Shown: positions 1 to 4,731 of the stretch, piece by piece | Numbering within the stretch: the first letter of the stretch is position 1 | Layout: the number at the start of each line of letters is the position of its first letter | Origin: an uncultured Clostridia bacterium | Lineage (GTDB): Bacteria; Bacillota; Clostridia; TANB77; CAG-508 | NCBI GenBank assembly: GCA_947629965.1 | Contig: CANRFS010000084.1 | Span: 1-6,232, forward strand | Direction: 5' to 3' | DNA length: 6,232 nucleotides | Translations under genes and position numbers: made by a program | The notes under the pieces: model-generated | Databases searched by the model: none | The model's input: the letters and a program-made list of their open reading frames with translations, nothing else | Told to the model about the DNA's origin: nothing

Positions 1-238
1 TTATAATTTCTATATTGTTTTTTTCCATATATTCTAAATATTTATTTAGGTTTAACTTATACTCATCATTTGTAATTTTATCTGCATAAAGTTCTTTAAT
101 GCCATCTTCTATTAATTCCTCTTTTGTTTTATTCCATAATATTTTAGGATTATTGTATTTTTCTATTAAATCATATAATAATTTTGGATTTAATCCTTCT
201 ATTTTCGAGAGCCAAATCCAGTACTTTGAATCCTGCAT
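1..238 (-). CDS. dprA: DNA-processing protein DprA, N-terminal part (cut by window edge)
   Basis: An open minus-strand frame starts at an ATG at 238 and is still open at base 2, giving 79 residues. The start is set by a GGAGG four bases upstream of the ATG. The reading begins MQDSKYWIWLSKIEGLNPKL and ends with YLEYMEKNNIEII. This matches the N-terminal helical (SAM/HhH-like) region of clostridial DprA, just ahead of the 'YP..L' segment that opens the Rossmann-like domain, which lies outside the window. DprA binds incoming single-stranded DNA in the cytoplasm and loads RecA during natural transformation; it is also widely kept in bacteria not known to be competent. It follows folD by 92 bases on the same strand and may be co-transcribed with it. 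The assignment rests on N-terminal similarity only, without the diagnostic nucleotide-binding motifs. Confidence 0.8.
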   Translation of the reverse strand, partial: MQDSKYWIWLSKIEGLNPKLLYDLIEKYNNPKILWNKTKEELIEDGIKELYADKITNDEYKLNLNKYLEYMEKNNIEII

Positions 239-289
239 AAAACCTCCATCTGAACAATTAAAACTGTTCTTTATAAAATTTAGCCCCCT

Positions 290-312
290 CAAAATTCATA
301 TAACGAATTTTG
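290..312. repeat. Small inverted repeat between folD and dprA
   Basis: CAAAATTC and GAATTTTG form a perfect 8-bp stem around a 7-base loop. On the minus strand no U-tract follows, so it is a poor terminator for folD. On the plus strand it is followed by a loosely T-rich stretch, but no plus-strand gene precedes it. It may be an mRNA hairpin between folD and dprA, or chance in AT-rich DNA. Confidence 0.25.
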
Positions 313-330
313 TATTTTTCACTTTTATCT

Positions 331-1185
331 CTATATTTTATTGTTTTGCATTTTTGTTGCTTTCACAATGTTGTTCATAAGCATTGCTATAGTCATTGGA
401 CCTACTCCGCCTGGAACAGGAGTAATATATGAAGCTATTTTTGATACTTCCTCGAAATCAACATCTCCACATAATTTTCCGTCTTTTTCTCTATTTATGC
501 CAACATCTATAACTATTGCTCCTTCTTTTACCATATCTTTTGTTATAAATTTAGGCTTTCCTATTGCTACAACTAGTATGTCTGCTTTTTTCGTAACCCT
601 TTCTAATTTTATAGTTTTTGAATGACAGATAGTAACTGTTGCATTTTTATTTAATAAGCATTGCATCATTGGTTTACCAACAATATTACTTCTTCCTACT
701 ACTACTGCATCTTTTCCTTCTATGTCAATTCCATATTCTTCTAATAGTTTAATTATACCATAAGGTGTGCATGATATAAGTGCTTCTTGTCCTAAACAAA
801 GTTTTCCTACATTACATGGATTAAACCCATCAACATCTTTTTTGGGATCTATTGTTTTAAATGCTTCGTTAATATCTAACCCTTTTGGAATTGGACTTTG
901 TAATAATATTCCATTTACACTGTCATCATTATTTAGTTTATTAATTAATTCTAGTAACTCGTCCATTGTTATGCTATCATCTAATAAATATTCTTCATAT
1001 TCTATTCCTACTTCTTTGCAAGCTATACTTTTATTTCTTACATATATTTTTGAACTAGGGTCACTTCCAACCATTATTACTGCAAGTTTTGGAAATATAC
1101 CTTCTTGTTTTAATTCTTCTACTTCTTTTTTTACATCATCTTTTATCTTTTGTGAAACCATTTTTCCATCTAAAATTTTTACCAT
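331..1185 (-). CDS. folD: Bifunctional methylenetetrahydrofolate dehydrogenase / methenyltetrahydrofolate cyclohydrolase FolD
   Basis: A cytoplasmic one-carbon enzyme that interconverts 5,10-methylene-THF, 5,10-methenyl-THF and 10-formyl-THF using NADP(H). It supplies formyl groups for purines and initiator tRNA. At 284 residues it is full length for the family. The catalytic YVxxK motif is present (Y48, K52), with Q96 in GILLQSP and D119 in KDVDGFNP, equivalent to E. coli K54, Q98 and D121. The dinucleotide-binding GRSNIVGKP lies at 164-172 and the C-terminal family signature PGGVGPMT at 258-265. The ATG at 1185 has an AAGGAG eight bases upstream. It lies between sigK (upstream, separated by a terminator) and dprA (downstream) on the same strand, so it probably starts its own transcript. 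No key residue is missing. Confidence 0.97.
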   Translation of the reverse strand: MVKILDGKMVSQKIKDDVKKEVEELKQEGIFPKLAVIMVGSDPSSKIYVRNKSIACKEVGIEYEEYLLDDSITMDELLELINKLNNDDSVNGILLQSPIPKGLDINEAFKTIDPKKDVDGFNPCNVGKLCLGQEALISCTPYGIIKLLEEYGIDIEGKDAVVVGRSNIVGKPMMQCLLNKNATVTICHSKTIKLERVTKKADILVVAIGKPKFITKDMVKEGAIVIDVGINREKDGKLCGDVDFEEVSKIASYITPVPGGVGPMTIAMLMNNIVKATKMQNNKI

Positions 1186-1213
1186 TTTAATACTCCTTAT
1201 ATATATTTACTTT

Positions 1214-1242
1214 ATTTTATATTAAATTGTTAATTTTTACAA
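1214..1242 (-). promoter_or_regulatory. Possible sigma-A promoter of folD
   Basis: On the minus strand TTGTAA (1237-1242) and TAAAAT (1214-1219) are 17 bases apart, upstream of the folD RBS and just after the sigK terminator. The spacing is ideal and both hexamers are one or two bases off consensus, but the region is so AT-rich that chance matches are easy. A promoter is expected here because the terminator separates folD from sigK. Confidence 0.4.
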
Positions 1243-1243
1243 T

Positions 1244-1276
1244 ATAAAAGAGCTAAAATTTGTAAATCTTAGCTCT
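1244..1276 (-). terminator. Intrinsic terminator of sigK
   Basis: On the minus strand AGAGCTAAGATTT folds back on AAATTTTAGCTCT, with one G-U pair and the central bases forming the loop (1249-1276), followed by TTTAT. The hairpin begins within the stop codon of the restored sigK frame (TAG at 1275-1277). The U-run lies on the minus side, so it terminates sigK rather than acting on plus-strand transcription. Confidence 0.8.
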
Positions 1277-1397
1277 ATAACTCGCGTGCTAATTTACTAT
1301 TTAATTTACCTATAGCCTTTTTCTCTATCCTTGACACATAACTTCTTGATATTCCTAACATTTCTGCAATCTGATTTTGTGTCTTTGGTTTACTTCC
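1275..1397 (-). pseudogene. sigK: SigK region 4.2 fragment, out of frame with the rest of sigK
   Basis: Directly after the frameshift the other reading frame continues the protein as GSKPKTQNQIAEMLG, then ISRSYVSRIEKKAIGKL, and ends at a TAG at 1275-1277. This is the intact region 4.2 helix-turn-helix of SigK, which recognises the -35 element; the ISRSYVSRIEK recognition helix is the family hallmark. It has no start codon or RBS of its own and can be made only if the frameshift is absent in the organism or is bypassed. Removing a single base (G at 1398 on the plus strand) joins it to the upstream part and gives a 234-residue SigK, the normal size. There are no further stops or obvious losses, so the change is recent, an assembly or sequencing error, or a recoding site. 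Confidence 0.85.
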
Positions 1398-1980
1398 GAC
1401 CAAGCCCAAATCTTAATTCTATAATAGTTTTTTCTCGTCCTTTTAATATATCTTTCATTTTTTCATACATTTTTTTAGTTTTTATTTTTAAGTCTATTTC
1501 ATCCTCTATACTTTTTTCGTCATTCTCTAGTACATCTATTAATGCTATTTCATTATCATCTTTATCTTTTCCGATTGGTTCATTTAAATATACCTCTGCT
1601 CCTAATTTTTTTATACTTCTTAAGTGCATAAGAATTTCATTTTCTATACATCTAGATGCGTATGTAGCAAGTCGTACTCCCTTTCCTGTATTAAACGTGT
1701 TAATTCCTTTTATTAACCCTATTGTTCCTATTGATATTAAATCATCATTATCTACATTAGGTATATTATATTTTTTACAAATATGGGCTACTAATCTTAA
1801 ATTTCTTTCAATTAATATATTTCTTGCATCTTCATCTCCTGCCATATACTTTTCCAAATATTCATTTTCTTCTTCTGCTGATAAGGGTTCTGGAAATAAG
1901 CTATTATTTGATATGTAACCAAAAACAAAAATGGCTGTTTTTAAAAAAGCTAAAAAACCAGACAAATATATTAGTGGCAT
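1390..1980 (-). CDS. sigK: Sporulation sigma factor SigK (pro-sigma-K), frameshifted near its C-terminus
   Basis: SigK is the late mother-cell sigma factor, directing coat and cortex gene transcription in endospore formers. The start at 1980 is chosen because GGAGGT lies six bases upstream; a longer in-frame ATG at 2064 would add 28 residues and has no RBS. Residues 1-21 are hydrophobic and resemble the pro-sequence of B. subtilis pro-sigma-K, with G21/Y22 aligning to the SpoIVFB cleavage site. Region 2 follows: NLRLVAHICKKY (60-71), DLISIGTIGLIKGI (80-93) and LATYASRCIENEI (104-116). Region 4.1 begins near 170. As read, the frame ends in FGLGRK after 196 residues, lacking region 4.2, which continues in another frame at 1275-1397. 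A product lacking region 4.2 should not recognise -35 elements. Unlike B. subtilis, no skin element interrupts the gene, and unlike C. difficile SigK it carries a pro-sequence. Confidence 0.93.
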   Translation of the reverse strand: MPLIYLSGFLAFLKTAIFVFGYISNNSLFPEPLSAEEENEYLEKYMAGDEDARNILIERNLRLVAHICKKYNIPNVDNDDLISIGTIGLIKGINTFNTGKGVRLATYASRCIENEILMHLRSIKKLGAEVYLNEPIGKDKDDNEIALIDVLENDEKSIEDEIDLKIKTKKMYEKMKDILKGREKTIIELRFGLGRK

Positions 1981-2008
1981 AAATGCACCTCCATTTATCT
2001 CATAACAA

Positions 2009-2016
2009 ATTATATG
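2009..2016 (-). promoter_or_regulatory. sigK: Possible -10 element of sigK
   Basis: CATATAAT on the minus strand lies 28 bases upstream of the sigK ATG. It fits the CATAnnnT-like -10 shared by sigma-E and sigma-K promoters, the expected regulators of sigK. It also contains TATAAT, a sigma-A -10, but no good -35 for either class is visible at the right distance. Confidence 0.3.
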
Positions 2017-2069
2017 TTTGATAAATCTAAAAGTGCATGGACCTCTAAAATTTGGTTTATCCATTTTTT

Positions 2070-2097
2070 AAGAAAAATTATCAATTAATAATTTTCT
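2070..2097. repeat. AT-rich inverted repeat between sigK and tspO
   Basis: AAGAAAAATTAT and ATAATTTTCTT form an imperfect stem with one extra A and a six-base loop in the 177-base space between the divergent genes sigK and tspO. It has no U-tract suited to termination. It could be an operator, but chance is a real possibility in DNA this AT-rich. Nothing else clear is seen between 2017 and 2147. Confidence 0.2.
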
Positions 2098-2157
2098 TCA
2101 TACTATTTTTTTATTCTGCAACATATATTTATATTAATTTAATACGAGGAGGTTTCT

Positions 2158-2613
2158 ATGAAAAATTTACTTATTTATATTAAATCAATACTTGTTCCTG
2201 TAATACTAGGCGGAATAGTTGGTTTTATAATATCTGGCTATATGAATTATTCTTCTCTTACACAGCCTAGTTTTGCGCCACCTGCTATTCTTTTTCCAAT
2301 TGTGTGGACTATTCTTTATACCTTAATGGGTGTATCTTATGGAATTCTTAAAAGTAACAATTTGACAGATGATAAAATAAATACAATTTATTATTCACAA
2401 TTATTTGTAAATTTACTTTGGCCAATTTTCTTTTTTGTTTTTGAATGGAGATTATTTTCATTTATATGGATTTTATTATTAATTGTTTTAGTAATGATTA
2501 TGATAAAAGAATTTTATGCAAAAAATAAGGTAGCTGGCTTGTTGCAGATACCTTATCTACTTTGGATTATATTTGCTTCGATCTTAAATTTAGCAATTTA
2601 TTCGTTGAATTAA
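2158..2613 (+). CDS. tspO: TspO/MBR family tryptophan-rich sensory membrane protein
   Basis: A small integral membrane protein of the TspO/MBR (bacterial peripheral-type benzodiazepine receptor homologue) family. These proteins bind porphyrins and related ligands and have been linked to stress and tetrapyrrole handling; the role in anaerobic clostridia is not established. At 151 residues with five hydrophobic segments (about 8-27, 43-63, 80-98, 101-117, 127-148) it has the family's usual size. Family features are the loop-1 PSFAPP (37-42), W50, Y54 and G58 in the WTILYTLMG block, NLLWP (85-89) and PYLLW (132-136) followed by the ASILN motif (140-144). A GAGGAGG six bases before the ATG fixes the start. 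It is divergent from sigK and convergent with the variable surface-protein gene. Codon use is AT-rich like the backbone. Confidence 0.92.
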   Translation: MKNLLIYIKSILVPVILGGIVGFIISGYMNYSSLTQPSFAPPAILFPIVWTILYTLMGVSYGILKSNNLTDDKINTIYYSQLFVNLLWPIFFFVFEWRLFSFIWILLLIVLVMIMIKEFYAKNKVAGLLQIPYLLWIIFASILNLAIYSLN

Positions 2614-2615
2614 TA

Positions 2616-2671
2616 AATAAGTGTCGCTAGGAACGGCCGATGCCAATACCCTGTTTACATCAAAACTTATT
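2616..2671. other. GC-richer tail downstream of the variable region, with flanking inverted repeat
   Basis: Between the convergent stops of tspO and the prepilin-like gene, bases 2621-2660 contain words such as GTCGCTAGG and ACGGCCGATGCC that are unlike the AT-rich surroundings. AATAAGT (2616-2622) and ACTTATT (2665-2671) are a 7-base inverted repeat around this segment. In DGRs, a conserved site after the variable region (IMH, sometimes followed by a hairpin) directs one-way transfer from template to target. By position this segment is the natural candidate, but no copy of it in the window tests the idea. No convincing U-tailed terminator is seen for either gene. Confidence 0.35.
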
Positions 2672-3965
2672 CATTTATGTAAAGCGCAGGCCTAAAAGAA
2701 TAATATCTTTGGACAACACAATTCGGGGCCATGGTAAAGCGTTCTGATGCCGTACCTCCGGAAGAGGCGCAGCAACCACCTCGTAAAACTCTCCTGATAG
2801 TCGAATACGCCTCCCATGTCCATTCTCTACAATTTCCTGCGATATCATATATATTCTTTACTGCAAAATTATCACTTGCTCCTGTTGTTAATAAAATATC
2901 GTCTGAATTAGACTTTTCTTTTTTATTTCCTGTTTCTTCTGATATTGATTGCCATTCACCTAATGTGGAACCATCAAAAACAGCAAACTGGGCTTCTTGC
3001 CTATCAATTGTAAATGAATTATCCTTATAGTTTCCCCAAGAGGAACTGTCAGATACGTCTTTTTCACTTTTTATAAAGTCTAAAATTGCATCCCATTGCA
3101 CACCATAGCATAAAGTTGATGTTACTCCTATTTTTTCTTTTTTGTCATCATAAAAGTGTCTGCATACATATGTTGCTCCATCGTTAGCAGCAGTCATACT
3201 ACCCCCCCATTTCACATAGGAAAATGGGTATTGATCTCGTTTTACTACCATTTTTCCTCTTGTTGAAGAACTACCTGTTCTCGCTAGTGGTTGCCCATCT
3301 TCGTCTACACTCCCTGCTTCATATCTTCCAATGTAAAAGCCTTTGTTTGCTTTTACACTTGTTTTCATTGCTTTATAATCAGCTTTTTCGTAAGCGTCTC
3401 CCTTAGAATATAGTTCTTTATAAGAAGTAGACAATCCTTCTACTCTTTCATTATCTTCCCACTCACTTCTATAAAATACATCGTCAAATGTTTTTTCTGC
3501 TGGTACATCTACTGGTATCCATACAAATTCGTTTCCATCACTATCTTGTATTACTAATCCTCCGTCTATTGTTTGTTCTTCTGCTACATCTGAGATTTTA
3601 AATCCTTTTGGGATTACTGCTGTTTTTCCTCCTTCTGTATATTCGGCATTTTCCGTTAAAAATCCATAACCGTCTGTACCAGCATCACCATATGCTTTTT
3701 TGGGTTGGACTTTTGATGGTACTCCTTCTAAATATTTATCTAGTGAATCGTACCATGTGTCTCCTATTTTTATTCTTCCTGTTAATATATCTCTTTCTTG
3801 TATTTGGGCTTCTTCTGTCTTTGTTTTTGCTTCTTGTGCTTTTCCTATTAGTCCTCCATTTAATGCTACACTTATTGTTACTGCTACTAGTATTAACATT
3901 ACGATTATGGTAATTATTAAGGCTATTAGGGTTATACCTCTATTTTTTAATTTTTCTTGCTTCAT
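2667..3965 (-). CDS. Prepilin-type surface protein with FGE/C-type-lectin-fold C-terminus; likely DGR target (variable protein)
   Basis: 432 residues. The ATG at 3965 is preferred: GAAGGAGAG lies upstream, and the mature signature follows at once (MKQEKLKNRGITLIALII). An in-frame ATG at 4049 has no RBS. Residues 10-35 are a class III prepilin-like signal: G10 then ITLIAL and a long hydrophobic helix, with Ala instead of the usual Glu at +5. After a charged helix (about 42-60) comes an extracytoplasmic region with formylglycine-generating-enzyme (SUMF1/FGE-sulfatase) landmarks: EFVWIPV, GFYIGRYEAG, SYVKWGG, then YDIAGNCREWTW near the C-terminus. The end, from RRVLRGG to SFRPALYI, matches the variable region of DGR targets, where this lectin-like fold displays diversified residues. 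The likely role is a surface or pilus-tip binding protein with a diversified ligand site. It has its own strong promoter. It is not expected to be an active formylglycine-generating enzyme. Confidence 0.85.
   Translation of the reverse strand: MKQEKLKNRGITLIALIITIIVMLILVAVTISVALNGGLIGKAQEAKTKTEEAQIQERDILTGRIKIGDTWYDSLDKYLEGVPSKVQPKKAYGDAGTDGYGFLTENAEYTEGGKTAVIPKGFKISDVAEEQTIDGGLVIQDSDGNEFVWIPVDVPAEKTFDDVFYRSEWEDNERVEGLSTSYKELYSKGDAYEKADYKAMKTSVKANKGFYIGRYEAGSVDEDGQPLARTGSSSTRGKMVVKRDQYPFSYVKWGGSMTAANDGATYVCRHFYDDKKEKIGVTSTLCYGVQWDAILDFIKSEKDVSDSSSWGNYKDNSFTIDRQEAQFAVFDGSTLGEWQSISEETGNKKEKSNSDDILLTTGASDNFAVKNIYDIAGNCREWTWEAYSTIRRVLRGGCCASSGGTASERFTMAPNCVVQRYYSFRPALYINE
2680..2816 (-). other. 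Putative DGR variable region (VR)
   Basis: The last ~45 codons of the prepilin-like gene have a different composition: bases 2721-2820 are 55% GC by hand count, while the rest of the gene is AT-rich. Read on the minus strand, many codons have the form NNC or NNT where related DGR templates carry AAC or AAT: ATC, TGC, TGC, GCC, GGT, TTT, ACC, GCC, TGT, GTT, GTC. Fixed positions keep the scaffold: W-W, RGG, P, SFRPALY. This is what adenine-specific mutagenic retrohoming leaves behind. The template repeat is not in the window, so exact boundaries cannot be set; the limits given are from composition and codon pattern. Confidence 0.7.
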
Positions 3966-3970
3966 ATGTA

Positions 3971-4024
3971 TTTTTCTCTCCTTCTTTGGTTTTTTTCTTT
4001 TTTTGGACGGACTAAATTTAGTCT
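3971..4024. repeat. Direct repeat, copy A (in the leader of the prepilin-like gene)
   Basis: A pyrimidine-rich stretch (plus strand) followed by GGACGGACTAAATTTAGTCT. It recurs at 6181-6232 with 33 of 35 identical bases over the right-hand block (3990-4024), then a short diverged part, then a shared CTCTC and T-run. This copy carries a perfect 14-bp palindrome, GACTAAATTTAGTC (4010-4023), followed on the plus strand by a T-run, so it can also be read as a weak plus-strand terminator. On the minus strand it lies in the 5' untranslated leader and supplies the RBS of the prepilin-like gene. Confidence 0.8.
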
Positions 4025-4077
4025 TTTTTATTTTTCCAAATTTAATCATTTTTATGTCGATTATAATTTACATCTTC

Positions 4078-4107
4078 ATTATATTTCATACATTTTGTCT
4101 TTGTCAA
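4078..4107 (-). promoter_or_regulatory. Sigma-A promoter of the prepilin-like gene
   Basis: On the minus strand a perfect TTGACA (4102-4107) and a perfect TATAAT (4078-4083) are 18 bases apart. Transcription should start near 4071, leaving a leader of about 106 bases before the ATG at 3965. The leader contains a 14-bp palindrome and A-rich tracts. It is back-to-back with the promoter of the 115-residue gene. Confidence 0.85.
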
Positions 4108-4127
4108 TACTCTATTTCAAATTCATT

Positions 4128-4195
4128 GCATAAACCTATCAAAATTGACTGATACCTTATTCTATGGTATAATAATTATAGTGCATAGTTTATGC
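4128..4195. promoter_or_regulatory. Inverted GCATAAAC boxes around the orphan gene promoter (possible operators)
   Basis: GCATAAAC at 4128-4135 and its complement GTTTATGC at 4188-4195 flank the orphan gene promoter. The second overlaps a compact palindrome, GCATA-GTT-TATGC (4183-4195), starting at the expected transcription start. The layout resembles repressor sites, but eight-base matches in AT-rich DNA are weak evidence. Confidence 0.3.
4145..4173 (+). promoter_or_regulatory. Sigma-A promoter of the 115-residue gene
   Basis: TTGACT (4145-4150) and a perfect TATAAT (4168-4173) with a 17-base spacer. Transcription should begin near 4180, about 43 bases before the ATG at 4223. Confidence 0.88.
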
Positions 4196-4222
4196 GCAAA
4201 AAATTTATAGGAGGTATTGTGT

Positions 4223-4570
4223 ATGAATAACAATACCACAAATTCGCATCATTCTCTGCCAGGGAATCTGCGGATTTCAGCCCCGGGAACTGAAAAAGGG
4301 GACTTCGAAGCAGCATTTCTTGCAAATCTATCAGCCCTTCAATGGGCTGATTTGGAAAAAGCAGCCCATCTTAAAGCTGATGTCCCTGTGGGGCTCACGT
4401 TCTTTAAGAACGATAGCAAAGGAGGTCTGCCGCATGAAATCCACAATTTTCAAGATATCAATTTTGACGACATCTTGAGAATTACGTTTAGTGGAGATAC
4501 CGTTCCTTATCTCCACAGTGCCGATAGCGGCCCAGAACATTATGTTTCTGTGGTCCTTTGGTATATCTAA
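4223..4570 (+). CDS. Unrecognised 115-residue protein, compositionally foreign
   Basis: I do not recognise this protein. The ATG at 4223 is preceded by AGGAGGT at the right distance; a TTG two codons earlier is less likely. It has no signal peptide and no membrane segment. The N-terminus is Asn/Thr/Ser-rich and looks disordered (1-30). Then comes a short acidic helix-like part (EAAFLANLSALQWADLEKAA), and the second half, with DDILRITFSG and HYVSVVLWYI, reads like beta strands of a small soluble domain. Bases 4261-4560 are 46% GC (137 of 300), against roughly 30% in neighbouring genes, which suggests transfer. It is a single-gene unit with its own promoter, and its stop codon runs into the terminator. 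It is divergent from the DGR-like target, but its length and sequence do not look like the DGR accessory protein Avd, a four-helix bundle. Confidence 0.75.
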   Translation: MNNNTTNSHHSLPGNLRISAPGTEKGDFEAAFLANLSALQWADLEKAAHLKADVPVGLTFFKNDSKGGLPHEIHNFQDINFDDILRITFSGDTVPYLHSADSGPEHYVSVVLWYI

Positions 4571-4620
4571 AAGAATCACTCTCTCTATTGAAAAATGGAG
4601 AGAGTGATTCTTTTATTTTG
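4569..4620 (+). terminator. Strong intrinsic terminator of the 115-residue gene
   Basis: A perfect 17-bp stem: AAAAGAATCACTCTCTC (4569-4585) pairs with 4598-4614 around a 12-base loop, followed by ATTTTG. The left arm begins in the TAA stop codon. The A-run on the left and T-run on the right could make it work in both directions. Confidence 0.93.
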
Positions 4621-4701
4621 AACATGGTATAAAGTCTCTAGCTCCCTGCTACAATTTTAATGTTGGTTTTTTTGTTCTATTTTAATTTTTCTTGACAACA
4701 G

Positions 4702-4710
4702 TGATATAAT
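4702..4710 (+). promoter_or_regulatory. pncB: Likely extended -10 promoter of pncB
   Basis: TGATATAAT is a full extended -10 (TGn-TATAAT) 22 bases before the pncB ATG. A TTGACA at 4692-4697 is only seven bases upstream of the TATAAT, too close to be its -35 partner; it may be chance or part of a regulator site. Confidence 0.6.
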
Positions 4711-4731
4711 AACTAAAAAAGGAGAATAATC

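Noticed and set aside
258..299. A 13-codon minus-strand frame between folD and dprA
   Set aside because: No RBS, and the start lies in a hairpin. Nothing supports translation.
1390..1405. A programmed +1 frameshift in sigK like that of prfB
   Set aside because: There is no slippery CUU-UGA-type site and no upstream Shine-Dalgarno-like stimulator at the junction. Error or mutation is simpler, so recoding is kept only as a remote option.
1331..1918. A 195-codon plus-strand open frame across sigK
   Set aside because: It is the complement of a well-recognised sigma factor with an RBS and conserved motifs, and has no support of its own.
1981..2064. Longer N-terminus for SigK from the ATG at 2064
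   Set aside because: The added 28 residues do not look like the SigK pro-sequence, and only the ATG at 1980 has an RBS.
3608..4152. Overlapping plus-strand open frames rich in Leu, Phe and Ser
   Set aside because: They are antisense readings of the AT-rich prepilin-like gene and its leader, with no RBS. The apparent membrane-like composition comes from complementing Lys/Glu codons.
4223..4570. The GC-rich 4223-4570 segment as a DGR template repeat or Avd gene
   Set aside because: I see no stretch resembling the variable region at 2680-2816, and the protein does not look like the Avd helical bundle.
4331..4579. An 82-codon minus-strand open frame opposite the orphan gene
   Set aside because: No RBS at its start, and the promoter, RBS and terminator fit the plus strand. 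Its start lies in the terminator stem. It is a shadow.
4692..4710. TTGACA plus TATAAT as a normal -35/-10 pair for pncB
   Set aside because: The spacer is only seven bases. The extended -10 alone is a better explanation.
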